A stretch of 60,000 bases of DNA from Symbiodinium natans (GCA_905221605.1 CAJNDS010001546.1:419001-479000), one strand, 5' to 3'; counted from the first letter of the stretch, positions 30,403-39,685 are shown. Notes: generated by a model from the letters alone, not told the origin. Translations and numbers: made by a program.

Positions 30403-30867
30403 CTGGCCCATGCTGGCCCAAAACCGCATCAAAAGCATCCAACCATCTCAAGCCCGTTGCCGAAACCCAAGTCAAGGCCTTCTTTTGGGGAAGGGGGACA
30501 ACGATTACGGGGTGTCGGTCTTGCCACTGTGTCGCAGGCATGTTGTAGCCGAAAACTTGCGGTGGTTGGGGTTTGTTCTCTCCCCAAAAGGTTCAAAGGA
30601 CCTAATAATCAGGTATCAGGGTTTAGGATAGGCAGTAGCAGATTAGAGTTCAGGGGACTTTATGGTGGGTTGGCAATTTGGACCCGTAGGATGTAGCCCC
30701 AAAACAGCGCTTGCACTTGCTGTTCAGAAGTTCTTGCACCCTTTGCTTGATGCCGGCCCAGATGCTGTGGGAATGTTGAAGCTTGAAAATAATCCTTGGG
30801 TTTGATTGGAGGTTTGTGGTTTAGGATTTCACATCTGAGGCGACAATGCAAGCAGAGACCCTAAATC

Positions 30868-31185
30868 TCTCAAAATCCATGCGTCCACCCTCGGCGTAAT
30901 TACATCCCACGGTCTACCCCAAACCTTCAACCCTGGTTCCTCCTGCAACAGAGTTTCTGAGGGTGGCGATAGAATCACGCGTGGGAGCTTTCCCGAGCAA
31001 AACATACTGTGGGCCATGTGTTGAGCAGCAGGCTTCTTGTTGCAAGGGCTGCAGCCTGAACAGCGCTTAACTATTGTTCCTGATAGCTCGCCATCATATT
31101 TATAGAACGAAATACGTTAACCCGCATGCGGACCGGATTCCTGACGGAGTACTAATCGATTGCTGCACTCACTTGCCAATGTGTG
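30868..31185. repeat. segment shared with 24,775-25,095 (3' flank of gene B)
   Basis: Partner of the copy 3' of gene A. It lies 0.47 kb after the gene B stop, against 1.8 kb for gene A, and is likewise followed by CCCTAAACCCTAAATCC. Confidence 0.85.
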
Positions 31186-31266
31186 GCAATGCCGACACCC
31201 TGCGCCCTAAACCCTAAATCCTCTCATTACAAAGTTTAAAAGTGTGACGGTGCACTTGGATGCCGC

Positions 31267-31593
31267 TTGTTGTTCTCAGAAGTCTCTCGCCCGAGCAATA
31301 GCAGGGTTCATGGACCTTCCTTTGCTTGGGGCTGCGCTGGTACTTGGCACGTCTTGCAATTTGGAGCGCTTCGCATTTTAAGAGCTCCAAAAGGTTACAG
31401 GTCTCACGTCATTGGGGGAGTCAAGGGCTTCTTGCGTTGGGCCAGGGCGTCTTTGAGGTGCCTGTGGCATCACAGACCGGGACACCCATCGGGGTGGTGG
31501 AAGGGTTGGGACGACGAATCTTCACTCGACTACTTCCATTTCTGCAAGTTGGAGTTGGGGACTTGGAGACACTATGATCGAAAAGCTGCTTGA
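31267..31593 (+). CDS. candidate small gene or exons, unrecognised
   Basis: Two protein-like stretches lie in different plus frames. The first (near 31,275-31,378) reads SLARAIAGFMDLPLLGAALV. The second (near 31,449-31,577) reads GVFEVPVASQTGTPIGVVEG then LGRRIFTRLLPFLQVGVGD and ends ETL-stop. A CCAG|G acceptor precedes the second. They could be two exons of one gene. Function unknown. Confidence 0.3.
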   Translation: MLFSEVSRPSNSRVHGPSFAWGCAGTWHVLQFGALRILRAPKGYRSHVIGGVKGFLRWARASLRCLWHHRPGHPSGWWKGWDDESSLDYFHFCKLELGTWRHYDRKAA

Positions 31594-31954
31594 ATTTGGG
31601 GCGCGGTGTCTGCAGTCGGGCCTTGCTTGCCTGGAAGATCAGCATGGGCATGAGATGGCATTAGCATCACCACGGCGCCCAGGGAGAGGACGCGCTACGG
31701 TGGCTGGGCCCTTGTTGGACCGCAACTTCTGTGTTCAGTAAGACTTGAGCTGGAGGCATTGGAGATGGGATAGCGGATTTTTTCCCGAAATCACGAAAGC
31801 TAATGCAAGCTAGGCTTGAGTTCAGACTTGCTTTAGCAGTAGCCTAGACCACGTCTGAAAAGCAGCGAAATATTGAGTAGTTCTTCAAAAGATTTAGTTG
31901 TTCAAAAGATTCACAAGTTTGAGGGGGGGTCGACTTCGATTGGTTCAAAGGAAC

Positions 31955-32345
31955 AGGAGCCATCATCATCACCCTGTTCACCATCACCCATTTATCACCA
32001 TCGTCATTGTTATTGTTATCATGTTTGAGATTAGTAGTATTGGCCATCATCATCATTTGTGATCATCTTTGTTCATCACCATCATTACCAACATCACCAT
32101 CACCACCATCTCACAACCAGCACCACCACCATCATCATCACCTTCGTCCATCGTCCATCACTTTTCCATGATCCTGCATCCGTCATCCGTTTCATGATTG
32201 CCATCAATCCATCATCGTCATCATTGTCGTCATCATCATCATCATCATCATCATAACCATCATAATCACCGTCATAATCATCCTCATTGGCATCGTCCCC
32301 ATCATCATCATTGGTCATCATCAACATCATCACCAGTGTCAGTAG
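31955..32345. repeat. CATCAT/CACCAT microsatellite
   Basis: Long degenerate CATCATCATCACC tract. The Asp/Val/Met-rich minus frame and the His/Ser-rich plus frame across it are repeat translations. Confidence 0.95.
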
Positions 32346-32772
32346 TAGCATGCTGAAGCTAGCTTTCGTGTGCCTTCCAAGTGTGGCGCAGGTTGGTCTT
32401 GGACCACCTTGAGGCGCTTCCAGTGGATACGCGAAACTGCAGTGATACGGCGACCCGGAGTTTGCCCAGACGCTTTTCCTACATCTCCAATTGCAGCTTA
32501 AACGTCGAGAACGCATCGGGCTGCAAGGAAAATGCGCTTGCAAGTGGGAGCCCATGTTTGAGGCAGGAGTGTGTCTGCAGGATAGACCCGGCCTGAGCAC
32601 AGCTGTGAACATCACAGTAACCTTTGTAAGCCAATAGGAGAGTTCAACTTTCTGGGCTTTCCTTTTTTTGTCCAAATGGGGCCGGTTGAGCTTTTTGTTT
32701 CGCGCGTACAGCTTGCGTGCGTAGGGTTCTGAGTTGTGTGCGTGGCCGTTTTGTCGTTAGACTCCCGTAGGT

Positions 32773-33153
32773 TTGGTAGGCGTACAGTGTACAGGAACCC
32801 CGGGGCCGTCTACCATGCGTTTTGCTTTCCAAGTTGCATTGGTCATGGCGGCAAACGTTACATCACCAGAATCGCAAGCTTGGTCTTGGATTCTGTGGGG
32901 ATGGGATACACCGGAGCCACCCGTTCCCGAGATTCTCCCCGAAGAGGCCCGTGGCGTAGATTCGCCCCTGGGTTGGGACTGGCCTTGGGGCTACGCGCGG
33001 GATTGGACCTACGCATTTTGGAACTTCGAGACCCACCCGTCCGGAATGTCCAACAGGACATACTCCCAAAGGGCGGAGAACTCCGGACCCTGGTTCATTG
33101 CGGTTTGGCTCAACTTTCAGTCGGGTATGCGGCCAAGTGGGCCTACTGGCTAG
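32773..33153 (+). pseudogene. Trp-rich open frame at the 5' end of the retroelement-like unit
   Basis: About 126 codons with an unusual density of Trp (SWILWGWDTPEPPVPEILPE, GWDWPWGYARDWTYAFWNFE). Close downstream in another frame (33,110-33,243) is a helix-like AKWAYWLAVAVAGIMCLQLA. Together they may be the N-terminal region of the element's polyprotein split by a frameshift. No family recognised. Confidence 0.3.
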
Positions 33154-33879
33154 CCGTTGCTGTGGCCGGCATTATGTGCCTTCAATTGGCTGTGTGGACA
33201 GTTTCCTGGGTGATCGCCAGGTTCATGCGCTGTACCGATATTTGACGGGACAGGGTCCATGGCACGAAGTCGTCCGCCTCCACGGCTTGACTTCATTCAG
33301 GCCTAAATGGACAGGACCCGGGGCGTCAACACCTTGGTCTGCCCAGTACGTGCAACAGGAGGTCCGCGGTCGCATCGAAAACCGTGAGCCCAAGGATCTC
33401 TTTTCGGACGGGGTCGCAGTAGCGCGCTTGCGCCATGGCGCCCTCCGTGGGCGGACCGACAGACATGGGTGTAATACTGTCCATTCTAGCAGCCATCGGT
33501 ACTGGAGGAATCAGATTCGAGGTTCACGTCGCGCTAAGCGCGGTCGCCCCACGTTCCGCAGAGGTCGACTTGCAGGAAACTGCGGGAAAGGGCCCTCTGG
33601 GCAGATGCTGGACAGCTACCTCCTTTTGGGGGCGCCTTACTTGCGGCGCTTGTAGACGCTGTTGCTCGCACGCCTGTTTTGGGTTGCGGAAAATATTCTG
33701 CCGCCCACGGTGGTGCTGCCCGCGGCGTGCTACACGCCCGGGCTCGGATCTGACCTCTCCAAGGAGAGAACTCCACGAGGCTTCAGAGACCGAGTCCGAA
33801 GCGGAGGATGGCGACCATCCTTGTCAGGCTCGCGTTGGGCGGCCCGGTAGAAACCGGGCCCTTGGCGGCCGCCTTGGCG

Positions 33880-34185
33880 CTTGGTCCCTGCAAGGATCGC
33901 AGCTCGGGTAACCCAGTAAGACTCTTGCAACCAGATGAAAGGACGAGTTGCAAAGAGGAACTCACATGTGAGGATGATGGTTACTACTGTCGCTCCTGCC
34001 AGAGGCACCGCGACATGTACGAGGCGTCCAAAGCTAGGCGGGCTTGCGCCGTTGGGGGCTGCAATAACGCCGCCCGCCAAACCTCTAAGGGTGTGAAGAC
34101 ATCCCTCGGGCCCGTGCCTGCCGAGCTTTCCAGAGGCAGACCTTCGAATTTATGCCCACGACCTTCGGTTTTGGGGGCACGATAA
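33880..34185 (+). pseudogene. Cys-rich zinc-finger-like segment
   Basis: Reads TSCKEELTCEDDGYYCRSCQ then RHRDMYEASKARRACAVGGC. The spacing C-x5-C-x6-C-x2-C ... C-x4-C suggests metal binding. It may be a nucleic-acid-binding finger of the element's gag-like part. Confidence 0.4.
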
Positions 34186-34450
34186 GGACTATGGCTGCCT
34201 AGCCGCGTTCCCTTGCTCCTTCTTCAGTTCGCATCGACTGATTTTCGTGCGCATCGACGTGCGGGGGCGAGTCACGCTTGAGGAGGTCCGCGGGGCCGAC
34301 ACCTTGTTGGACTCACCCCCCATTTGGTTGGTCATCCACCAGGGGCACATGCGTTTCTTACTCCCGCCAACAGCACAGCCTCTGCCCGTGCCAACCAGGG
34401 TCGTGGGCTGGGCCGAGTTGCTCCATGCGGTGGGCATTCCTGAGGCTTGG
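34160..34450 (+). pseudogene. unassigned domain with DYGCLAAF ... HQGHMRFLLPP
   Basis: The continuous frame gives HDLRFWGHDKDYGCLAAFPC, SSHRLIFVRIDVRGRVTLEE and PPIWLVIHQGHMRFLLPP. A Cys near the start and a His in a hydrophobic GHxxFL strand near the end are the layout of some papain-fold (OTU-like) peptidases found in retroelements, but the signature is too weak to name it. Confidence 0.3.
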
Positions 34451-35099
34451 TACAAGCCCGGGACGTGCTGCGCTGCAGGTTCACTGCCATCCGGCGGACC
34501 CGGCGCGGCGTACCGGCCGTGGGTCCAGCATCCTTGGCCTGCGCCCGCTGTTCCGACAAACGGGCCGGACCGTCAACTCCCTTCCCTTGCGGGTCGGCGG
34601 CCCACCACCCTCCGTTTGGTGCTATGGGGCGGGCGCTCGCATCTATGTGCGTGCGCTGAGTCTTTTGGCGATCACTGCCGTCTGGTTTGAGGGAGCCTGT
34701 TGGCCCGACTGTCAGGGTCCCGCGCACGTTTGGGTCGACTTCCGGGGTGACCCGGGCTTCCCCCGCGGCGCCCTGCGATCTCTTCGCGAGTCTGCGTGCG
34801 CGCTCTTCGTTCACTGCGCTTGGTCCTCTGGGTGTATGGGCTTGGGATCAACTCTCACCTTTGATCCCGTCCCCCCGGCTGACCGGTCCGGACAGTGCTT
34901 GTTGTGCGGCAGCAGCTGCCTCTACTTTGCCTTCCGTCCTCAGTTCCATTTGTCATCAACCCCTCGTTGCACGGGCTTTGGCCCCCCTTTTTGCTTCCTC
35001 GATTCGGGCAGCCTCGAAGATGGGGCAGGGAGCCCTGCCGTGCAGGGGGGGGGGGAGGAGCCCGGGCCGGCGGTTACCGCGCGCCCGCCGACGGTCAAT

Positions 35100-35915
35100 C
35101 ATTCGGTCAATCACTCGAAACGGGATCGGGGAGCAACTCACAAATACCTCGTGGGTGTCCGGGAGGAATGGGCCACGACCTTCACGCGCCCTATGGTGTC
35201 CGCGCTCACCTTGCGCGAATTGCTCGCTCTCCCAGGGTATAAGGGGAAGGTTGTCTGGGCCTCTGGCGATGCCACTTTGGACTGCGTGGCAGCGATTGAC
35301 TGGACGTCCCGCCAAGCATTCTCCCTCCCAGTCGATGTTTTCCGCGACCCGCTGCGCCAGTTCGTCTTCGGAGCATCACAAGGAGAGGCGGAGGCGTCGT
35401 CTTTCGAGCCCAGCCCTCCGGAAGAATTCATTGTCTCCGTTACCGAGCTTCTTGCCGTTGTGGCTTTGGCTGCCGCCCGAGGCCCTGAGTGGCGGGGGCG
35501 TCTTGTCGCATACGCGGGGGACAACCAAACGGTTGGCGTTTGGCTCGAAAAACGGCACACTCATCGTGAGGTGCCATGTTTTCTTCTCCAGCTCCTCACC
35601 ATTCTTGAAAGTGTGTATGGTTTTCGAGTTTACTTCGCACGCGTCCGCACTTATCATAATGTCACTGCCGACGCCCTAACCCGTGAAGACCCTACCCCCG
35701 TTATGCGCGCCCAGGGCCTTAGCGAGGTTAAAGGGGTCGACCGTTTCGTTTTGGAGTTGTTAAACCGTGGTTGGCTCAAGCGTGTGTTCCTGTGGGGAGC
35801 GCAAAGGGACGCGGGGCGGGACTCCGCACTACAGCTTTCCGCCCACCGGGCGGCCGGGCGGGCACGCCCATGGCGCGACAACTTGACCCTCCGACGCCCA
35901 CGCTGCTTAACCTGA
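35100..35915 (+). CDS. RNase H domain of retroelement-like polyprotein
   Basis: The frame reads VVWASGDATLDCVAAIDW (first Asp), then FIVSVTELLAVVALAAARGP (Glu), WRGRLVAYAGDNQTVGVWLE (Asp) and YHNVTADALTRED (last Asp). That is the D-E-D-D order of retroelement RNase H. The tail continues LELLNRGWLKRVFLWGAQRD and ALQLSAHRA before a stop at 35915, after which coding resumes in another frame. Upstream, VREEWATTFTRPMVSALTLR is also coding-like. This is the longest intact piece of the element. The frame is open from 34278, but the first 800 bases are not convincing in this frame. Confidence 0.65.
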   Translation, partial: HSVNHSKRDRGATHKYLVGVREEWATTFTRPMVSALTLRELLALPGYKGKVVWASGDATLDCVAAIDWTSRQAFSLPVDVFRDPLRQFVFGASQGEAEASSFEPSPPEEFIVSVTELLAVVALAAARGPEWRGRLVAYAGDNQTVGVWLEKRHTHREVPCFLLQLLTILESVYGFRVYFARVRTYHNVTADALTREDPTPVMRAQGLSEVKGVDRFVLELLNRGWLKRVFLWGAQRDAGRDSALQLSAHRAAGRARPWRDNLTLRRPRCLT

Positions 35916-36250
35916 CTGTCCTCGAGTGGGAACCCGCCATGGCCCGGTACTCGCTGGCTTTCGCAGCGCGTGGAGCCGCCGTTTTTCTCGGCGGAGAGGA
36001 CGTTCGAAGCACGGCGCCGGTCCCCCTCTGGGATGGCCGGAGAGGAGTGGACATAGTTGTTTGCAGCCTTGTTCCAAACAGGGTTGACCCAGTTGCCCTG
36101 GCCCGAGGCGCGTTTCGCGCCCCGGCCACGGGCATCTGGGTCGACGCACTGAGCCGTGGTCGCCATGCAACAGTGCAGTGGACGAACCCTACGCGACCAA
36201 GTCTGGTGGCGGAGGTGGACTGCCGCCCGCCGCAGAACCAGGGGCCCTGA
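35885..36250 (+). pseudogene. domain following RNase H, possible nucleotide/SAM-binding fold
   Basis: Reads TLLNLTVLEWEPAMARYSLA then FAARGAAVFLGGEDVRSTAP and GRRGVDIVVCSLVPNRVD. The strand-loop-helix pattern (VLEW-x-P-x-MARYS) followed by a second strand (AAVFLGG) resembles a Rossmann-type methyltransferase, and DIRS elements do carry a methyltransferase after RNase H. However, no DPPY, PCQ or ENV-type catalytic motif is visible, so the assignment is weak. Confidence 0.35.
36107..36121 (+). repeat. GGCGCG-TTT-CGCGCC hairpin, copy 1
   Basis: Perfect 6-bp stem with a 3-nt NTT loop, preceded by GA and followed by CCGG or CCCGG. First of seven copies, all in the same orientation, at 36107, 36703, 37186, 37383, 38006, 39220 and 39295. 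Confidence 0.9.
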
Positions 36251-36296
36251 CCCCGGGTTCCCCTCGGCCGACCTCGAGCCTTCCACCCCTCCATGT

Positions 36297-36775
36297 AGGT
36301 ACTCGTGGTTAAAGGTTCCTGCGCCTGAAGCCTGGCAGTACGACGGCTTGCGTCTAAGTTCAAGCCTCCTCTTGCTTGGAGCTGTCCGGCTTCCGAGCGC
36401 CAACTTCTATGGGACCCTGAGTGGCCCCTCCCGGCGTTACACGCCAACAGCTGGCTCAAGCAGGATGAGGCTCCCAGGCGGGACTCGTTATGGCTGTTGC
36501 AAGCTGTGCCCAATGGACCAGGAGCACGCTGCATCCTAGCTCAGGAGGCCTTCTTTGCCGCCTCCGACTTGTCCTGGGAGGAAGCTGGGCCCCGCGCGTT
36601 GCAGCTTGCCTTGCAAAACGGAGGCCCAGGACGCCGTGCTCGCGTGGGTCGCAGCAGCAGGACAGGAACCAGACCGGTTCCGGGGGGCCCGACGTCGTCC
36701 GCGGCGCGTTTCGCGCCCGGACCGACGGAGGGTCACGTCGAGCACCCGACGACAGAAGGGTAGGCGGCCCGCCGA
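36297..36775 (+). pseudogene. further polyprotein segment, frameshifted
   Basis: PEAWQYDGLRLSSSLLLLGA then VRLPSANFYGTL in one frame (36,297-36,430). After a frame change come LHANSWLKQDEAPRRDSLWL, LQAVPNGPGARCILAQEAFF and AASDLSWEEAGPRALQLALQ (36,435-36,640). The protein pattern runs smoothly across the shift, so a single indel near 36,432 broke it. Ends near a Lys/Gly-rich tail (KKGKSKGK). Function unknown. Confidence 0.4.
36703..36717 (+). repeat. GGCGCG-TTT-CGCGCC hairpin, copy 2
   Basis: Same 15-nt palindromic unit followed by CGGACCG; read in frame as ARFAPGP. Confidence 0.9.
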
Positions 36776-37044
36776 AAATGGGACAAGGAAAGAAGGGCAA
36801 GAGCAAAGGCAAAAACCGTGACGGCCCGTGTCGCCTGGGTCGACGGGCGGGAGGGCAGTTGGCCCATGGTGGCCGCACGATCCCGAACGTCGCAGGTGCC
36901 GAACTCTTTGGTTCACGGACCTTCGGCTTCGCTCCCCACAGGGGCCGCTGGCCTCAAAGCTGGGTATACGAGTGCAGTTCGGGTCGCCGTGGTTTGTGGC
37001 GTCTCTGCGGCTTGGGGGCGTGCTGGCAGATGGTGCGCGCCAGA

Positions 37045-37436
37045 CGAGGGAAGCTCCTCTTCTGGGGTTGTATCGGGTTTATTGGGGAGCGTACGCTCGC
37101 TACGACGCGGGCTTTATGTTGGCTTGGTGTTTGGGTGTGGCCGCATTCCTCACGCCTTCGCTCCTCGGTCACCCAAAGGGCCTGAGGCGCGATTCGCGCC
37201 CGGGCCCCCTGGAAAGGCTAGGGCAGGAACCGGCGTTGACCTTGGAACCTCCTCTTCTGGGGTTATGTCGGGCTTCTCTGGGGTGCGTGTGCCCGTTGCG
37301 ACACGGGTTCAATGTGCGTTTGGTGCTTGAGCATGACCGCGCTCCTCGCTCTTTCACTCCTCGCTATCCCCAAAGGGCCCGAGGCGCGATTCGCGCCCGG
37401 GCCTCCGGGCAAGGCTAGGGCAAGAACTGGTGCTAC
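37045..37436 (+). repeat. two tandem units of about 196 bp, each with a hairpin
   Basis: GAAGCTCCTCTTCTGGGGTTGT.TCGGG... at 37,048 recurs as GGAACCTCCTCTTCTGGGGTTATGTCGGG at 37,243. Both units end with CGCTCCTCG...CCCAAAGGGCC.GAGGCGCGATTCGCGCCCGGGCC...AAGGCTAGGGCA. Divergence is moderate. Hairpin copies 3 (37186-37200) and 4 (37383-37397) lie at equivalent positions. Confidence 0.85.
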
Positions 37437-38005
37437 GCTTGTTGGATCAGTTCCTCGTACGATGACCCGTGGGCTCGCGGGACTCATGCTCCTGCCCAGC
37501 TTTGGGATGGGGCACAATGAGGACTCGCCGAGCCCAGATGAAGAAGGACAGTTCGACCCCTTCTGGCTCGAGCTCACCCTCTTCCTGGGAGCCTGGACAG
37601 GCCTCTCATACCTCCTTTTTGGCTCTGCGATTCAAAAGCGCGCCCACAGCGAAAACGGGATGCGGAAACCCAGACTCCTCACCTGACCTGTGCTGCTGCC
37701 GAAGGCCACCCAACACGGCGACTGCTTCCATTTGGGCCGGTGCGGGCATGTGCGTGGGCGACGCAGCCGGCGGCTTCGCCCCTGTTTGGACTGCTGTCCA
37801 TTACAGGAAACGCCACAAACACCTCGCCCACGGCTAGGGACTTTTGCCACCTCCCGCGACCGCAAGGGAACGATTTCCAGTTGTCGAAGCATCTTGGAGC
37901 CCCGAGCATCGTACTGCTCGCTCTCTTCCTCCTCCTTTTAGCAGTTTTCCTTCAGGGATGTCAATTAGGGACTTCGTTCTCCATATGCACCAGGCACAGG
38001 GCCGA

Positions 38006-38020
38006 GGCGAGTTTCTCGCC
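38006..38020 (+). repeat. GGCGAG-TTT-CTCGCC hairpin, copy 5 (compensatory variant)
   Basis: One stem pair is changed from C-G to A-T on both sides, so pairing is kept. It has the same flanks as the other copies (CGA before, CGG after). Confidence 0.9.
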
Positions 38021-38264
38021 CGGTCCAAGGCCTAGGCGCCGAGCGGGAGCGTCAGTTCCCTTCGCGCTGCGCCCGTCGGAGCCCCCCCAAACTGAAATGG
38101 AGCGAGCCCTCGATACTTGCCGGGTGAAGCAAAAAGGCCTAGGGGCCGCTGTCCGGGTCCCCTTCCTTGGGGGCTAAAGAGTTGACGCCGGCCGGGACAA
38201 CTCTAAAGCTCACCACCTTGTAGGGTCGGGACGAATGGAAAGCCGAGACTCTTTCCTTGATGTT

Positions 38265-38357
38265 GGCACGCCTCGCAGAGACAACCCAGAAAACATACTA
38301 AACATACGCCTCGCAATGGCGTTGGTGGGAATTGTTTTGTTCCAGGCGAGGCGTGCC
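38265..38357. repeat. 12-bp perfect inverted repeat upstream of the recombinase
   Basis: GGCACGCCTCGC at 38265-38276 and its exact complement GCGAGGCGTGCC at 38346-38357 enclose 69 bp. ACGCCTCGC also occurs as direct copies near 38,308 and 38,427. Such arms could be a recombinase binding site or a folded element, but this is not demonstrated. Confidence 0.8.
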
Positions 38358-38376
38358 CCCTTGGCGCCGCGTCGAG

Positions 38377-39213
38377 CGGTATGACGCTTTCGAAGAAGAA
38401 TTGATGGTACACTTTGTGGTTCATTACGCCTCGCCGCAGTAAGGGCCTACCACGTCACGGCAGGCCTTCCGGATCCCACGGCGCACTCACCCCGAGTCGC
38501 ACTTGTCGTTGCGGGGTTGAAGAAGCGCTACGGGACGAAGGAAAGGCGACGCCCCGTGACCCCAGCGATGCTTCGGTGGCTCAAAGCGCACCTCTGGTCA
38601 GGGCACTTGCCTCGCACCGAAGCCGCATTGCAATGGGCCACGGTGAGCCTGGCGTTCTTCTTCTTGCTCCGGGCGTCCGAGTACCTCGATGCCGGTTATG
38701 TATCTCCGGCAAGGGGGCTCAGAGGCAGGGACCTTCGCCTGTCGAAGAATGAGCCCATTGCCGCCTGTGGGAGATTGGCGAAGCCGACGAGGTGACGGTT
38801 TTCATCAGGGGGTCCAAGACGGACATCTACAACCGAGGTGAGTACAGGAACCACTATCGCAGTGGAACCAGCTTTTTGCTGTTCTCTGGCTTCCCCCTGA
38901 GATACATGCGCGACCCGGAGGATGAGGAGCTCCTCTTCCGAGACTCCGAAGGAAGGCCTCTCCCAGGACGGTCGTCACTGCTCTCACTCAGAAAGCAGCC
39001 CAAGCGCTGGGAGATCCAGAAGGAGCGCTGGGGACACACAGCCTCCGCTTTGGAGGTGCCTCCGCCCCTTGGGCAGCCTTCGGGGACGCTGCTCTGGTGA
39101 AAAGGTGGGGACGCTGGAGTTCAGAATCTTTTCAAACCTACATCTGGGATGCCCGAGCTGCTGCTCAGGATGTCTCGCGTCGTATGGCGCAGACGGACCT
39201 AACACCAAGGTGA
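38377..39213 (+). pseudogene. tyrosine recombinase of the retroelement-like unit, frameshifted
   Basis: Blocks in three frames: RYDAFEEELMVHFVVHYASP; VRAYHVTAGLPDPTAHSPRV and GLKKRYGTKERRRPVTPAML; WATVSLAFFFLLRASEYLDA; then ADEVTVFIRGSKTDIYNRGE; then ALTQKAAQALGDPEGALGTH and SLRFGGASAPWAAFGDAALV, KRWGRWSSESFQTYIWDARA to a stop at 39213. All tyrosine-recombinase catalytic positions are visible: Arg (LLRASEY, ~38670), Lys (GSKTD, ~38816), H-x-x-R (HSLR, ~39037-39048), Trp in place of the second His (KRWGRW) and the nucleophile Tyr (FQTYIW, 39139-39141). Frame changes near 38,425, 38,750 and 38,870 inactivate it as read. Confidence 0.7.
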
Positions 39214-39219
39214 ACCCGA

Positions 39220-39309
39220 GGCGCGCTTCGCGCCCGGGCACACGTTGGCCATTCCTAGCGCGCTAACTTGCTTTCATCCCTCTCTCTCGACCGCGGCGCG
39301 TTTCGCGCC
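39220..39309 (+). repeat. hairpin copies 6 and 7 at the 3' end of the unit
   Basis: GGCGCG-CTT-CGCGCC at 39220-39234, starting 7 bp after the recombinase stop, and GGCGCG-TTT-CGCGCC at 39295-39309. Confidence 0.9.
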
Positions 39310-39448
39310 CGGTCTCTCTTTCGGAAATTCACTTCATCTCTGGGAGGGGTGAGAGCCCAAAGGGGCAAACAACCTTTTAGCCCTGCGCGCGCAAAAAACG
39401 GCGAGTGCTTGCGCCTGAACCTTTGGTTGGAGAACGGAGTTATACTAC

Positions 39449-39685
39449 ATGCGAGTGGAAGGTCATGTTCGAGTCCGGTGTGTGCTTTCAGGTCCCGACC
39501 ACGACGACAACAGCGGGGGTGGTCTACAGCGCACCATCGAAGTCACATTGCCGCTCAGCGTGGACGATGCGGCTGCGATCCTCAACAATGCTACTGTGCG
39601 GCGCGGTGAGGACGTCAGCGCAGGCGGACTGGTCGTTGCTTCGCTGATGATCGTGACAGGCCCTTCATTGCAGGCGTTTGGATGA
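39449..39685 (+). CDS. candidate exon or small gene, unrecognised
   Basis: From an ATG the frame reads MRVEGHVRVRCVLSGPDHDD, then RTIEVTLPLSVDDAAAILNN and RRGEDVSAGGLVVASLMIVT to a stop. Codon choice is like that of real coding sequence (many GAC, GTC, ATC, CTG). It has a beta-strand then helix pattern. It lies 140 bp after the last hairpin of the retroelement-like unit and may be host or element. Confidence 0.35.
   Translation: MRVEGHVRVRCVLSGPDHDDNSGGGLQRTIEVTLPLSVDDAAAILNNATVRRGEDVSAGGLVVASLMIVTGPSLQAFG

Larger units (their letters stand above)
32750..39310 (+). mobile_element. frameshifted retroelement-like unit with RNase H and tyrosine recombinase
   Basis: A GC-rich block read on the plus strand contains, in order: a Trp-rich segment and a membrane-like helix (32.8-33.25 kb), a Cys-rich finger (33.9-34.1), an unassigned domain with HQGHMRFLLPP (34.2-34.4), RNase H (35.2-35.7), two further conserved-looking domains (35.9-36.8), a 196-bp tandem repeat, an inverted repeat, and a tyrosine recombinase (38.38-39.21). 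RNase H plus tyrosine recombinase is the hallmark of DIRS-type retroelements. I could not find a reverse transcriptase active-site motif. At least seven frame changes show it is not functional as read. The ends are not defined: no target-site duplication or terminal repeats were recognised. Confidence 0.6.

Noticed and set aside
31955-32345. Asp-rich minus frame and His/Ser-rich plus frame
   Set aside because: Translation of a CATCAT/CACCAT microsatellite.
35760-35785. GGTTGGCTCAAGCG, reminiscent of the dinoflagellate spliced-leader end
   Set aside because: Only the last ten bases resemble the leader, and they lie inside the RNase H polyprotein frame as ordinary codons (NRGWLKR).
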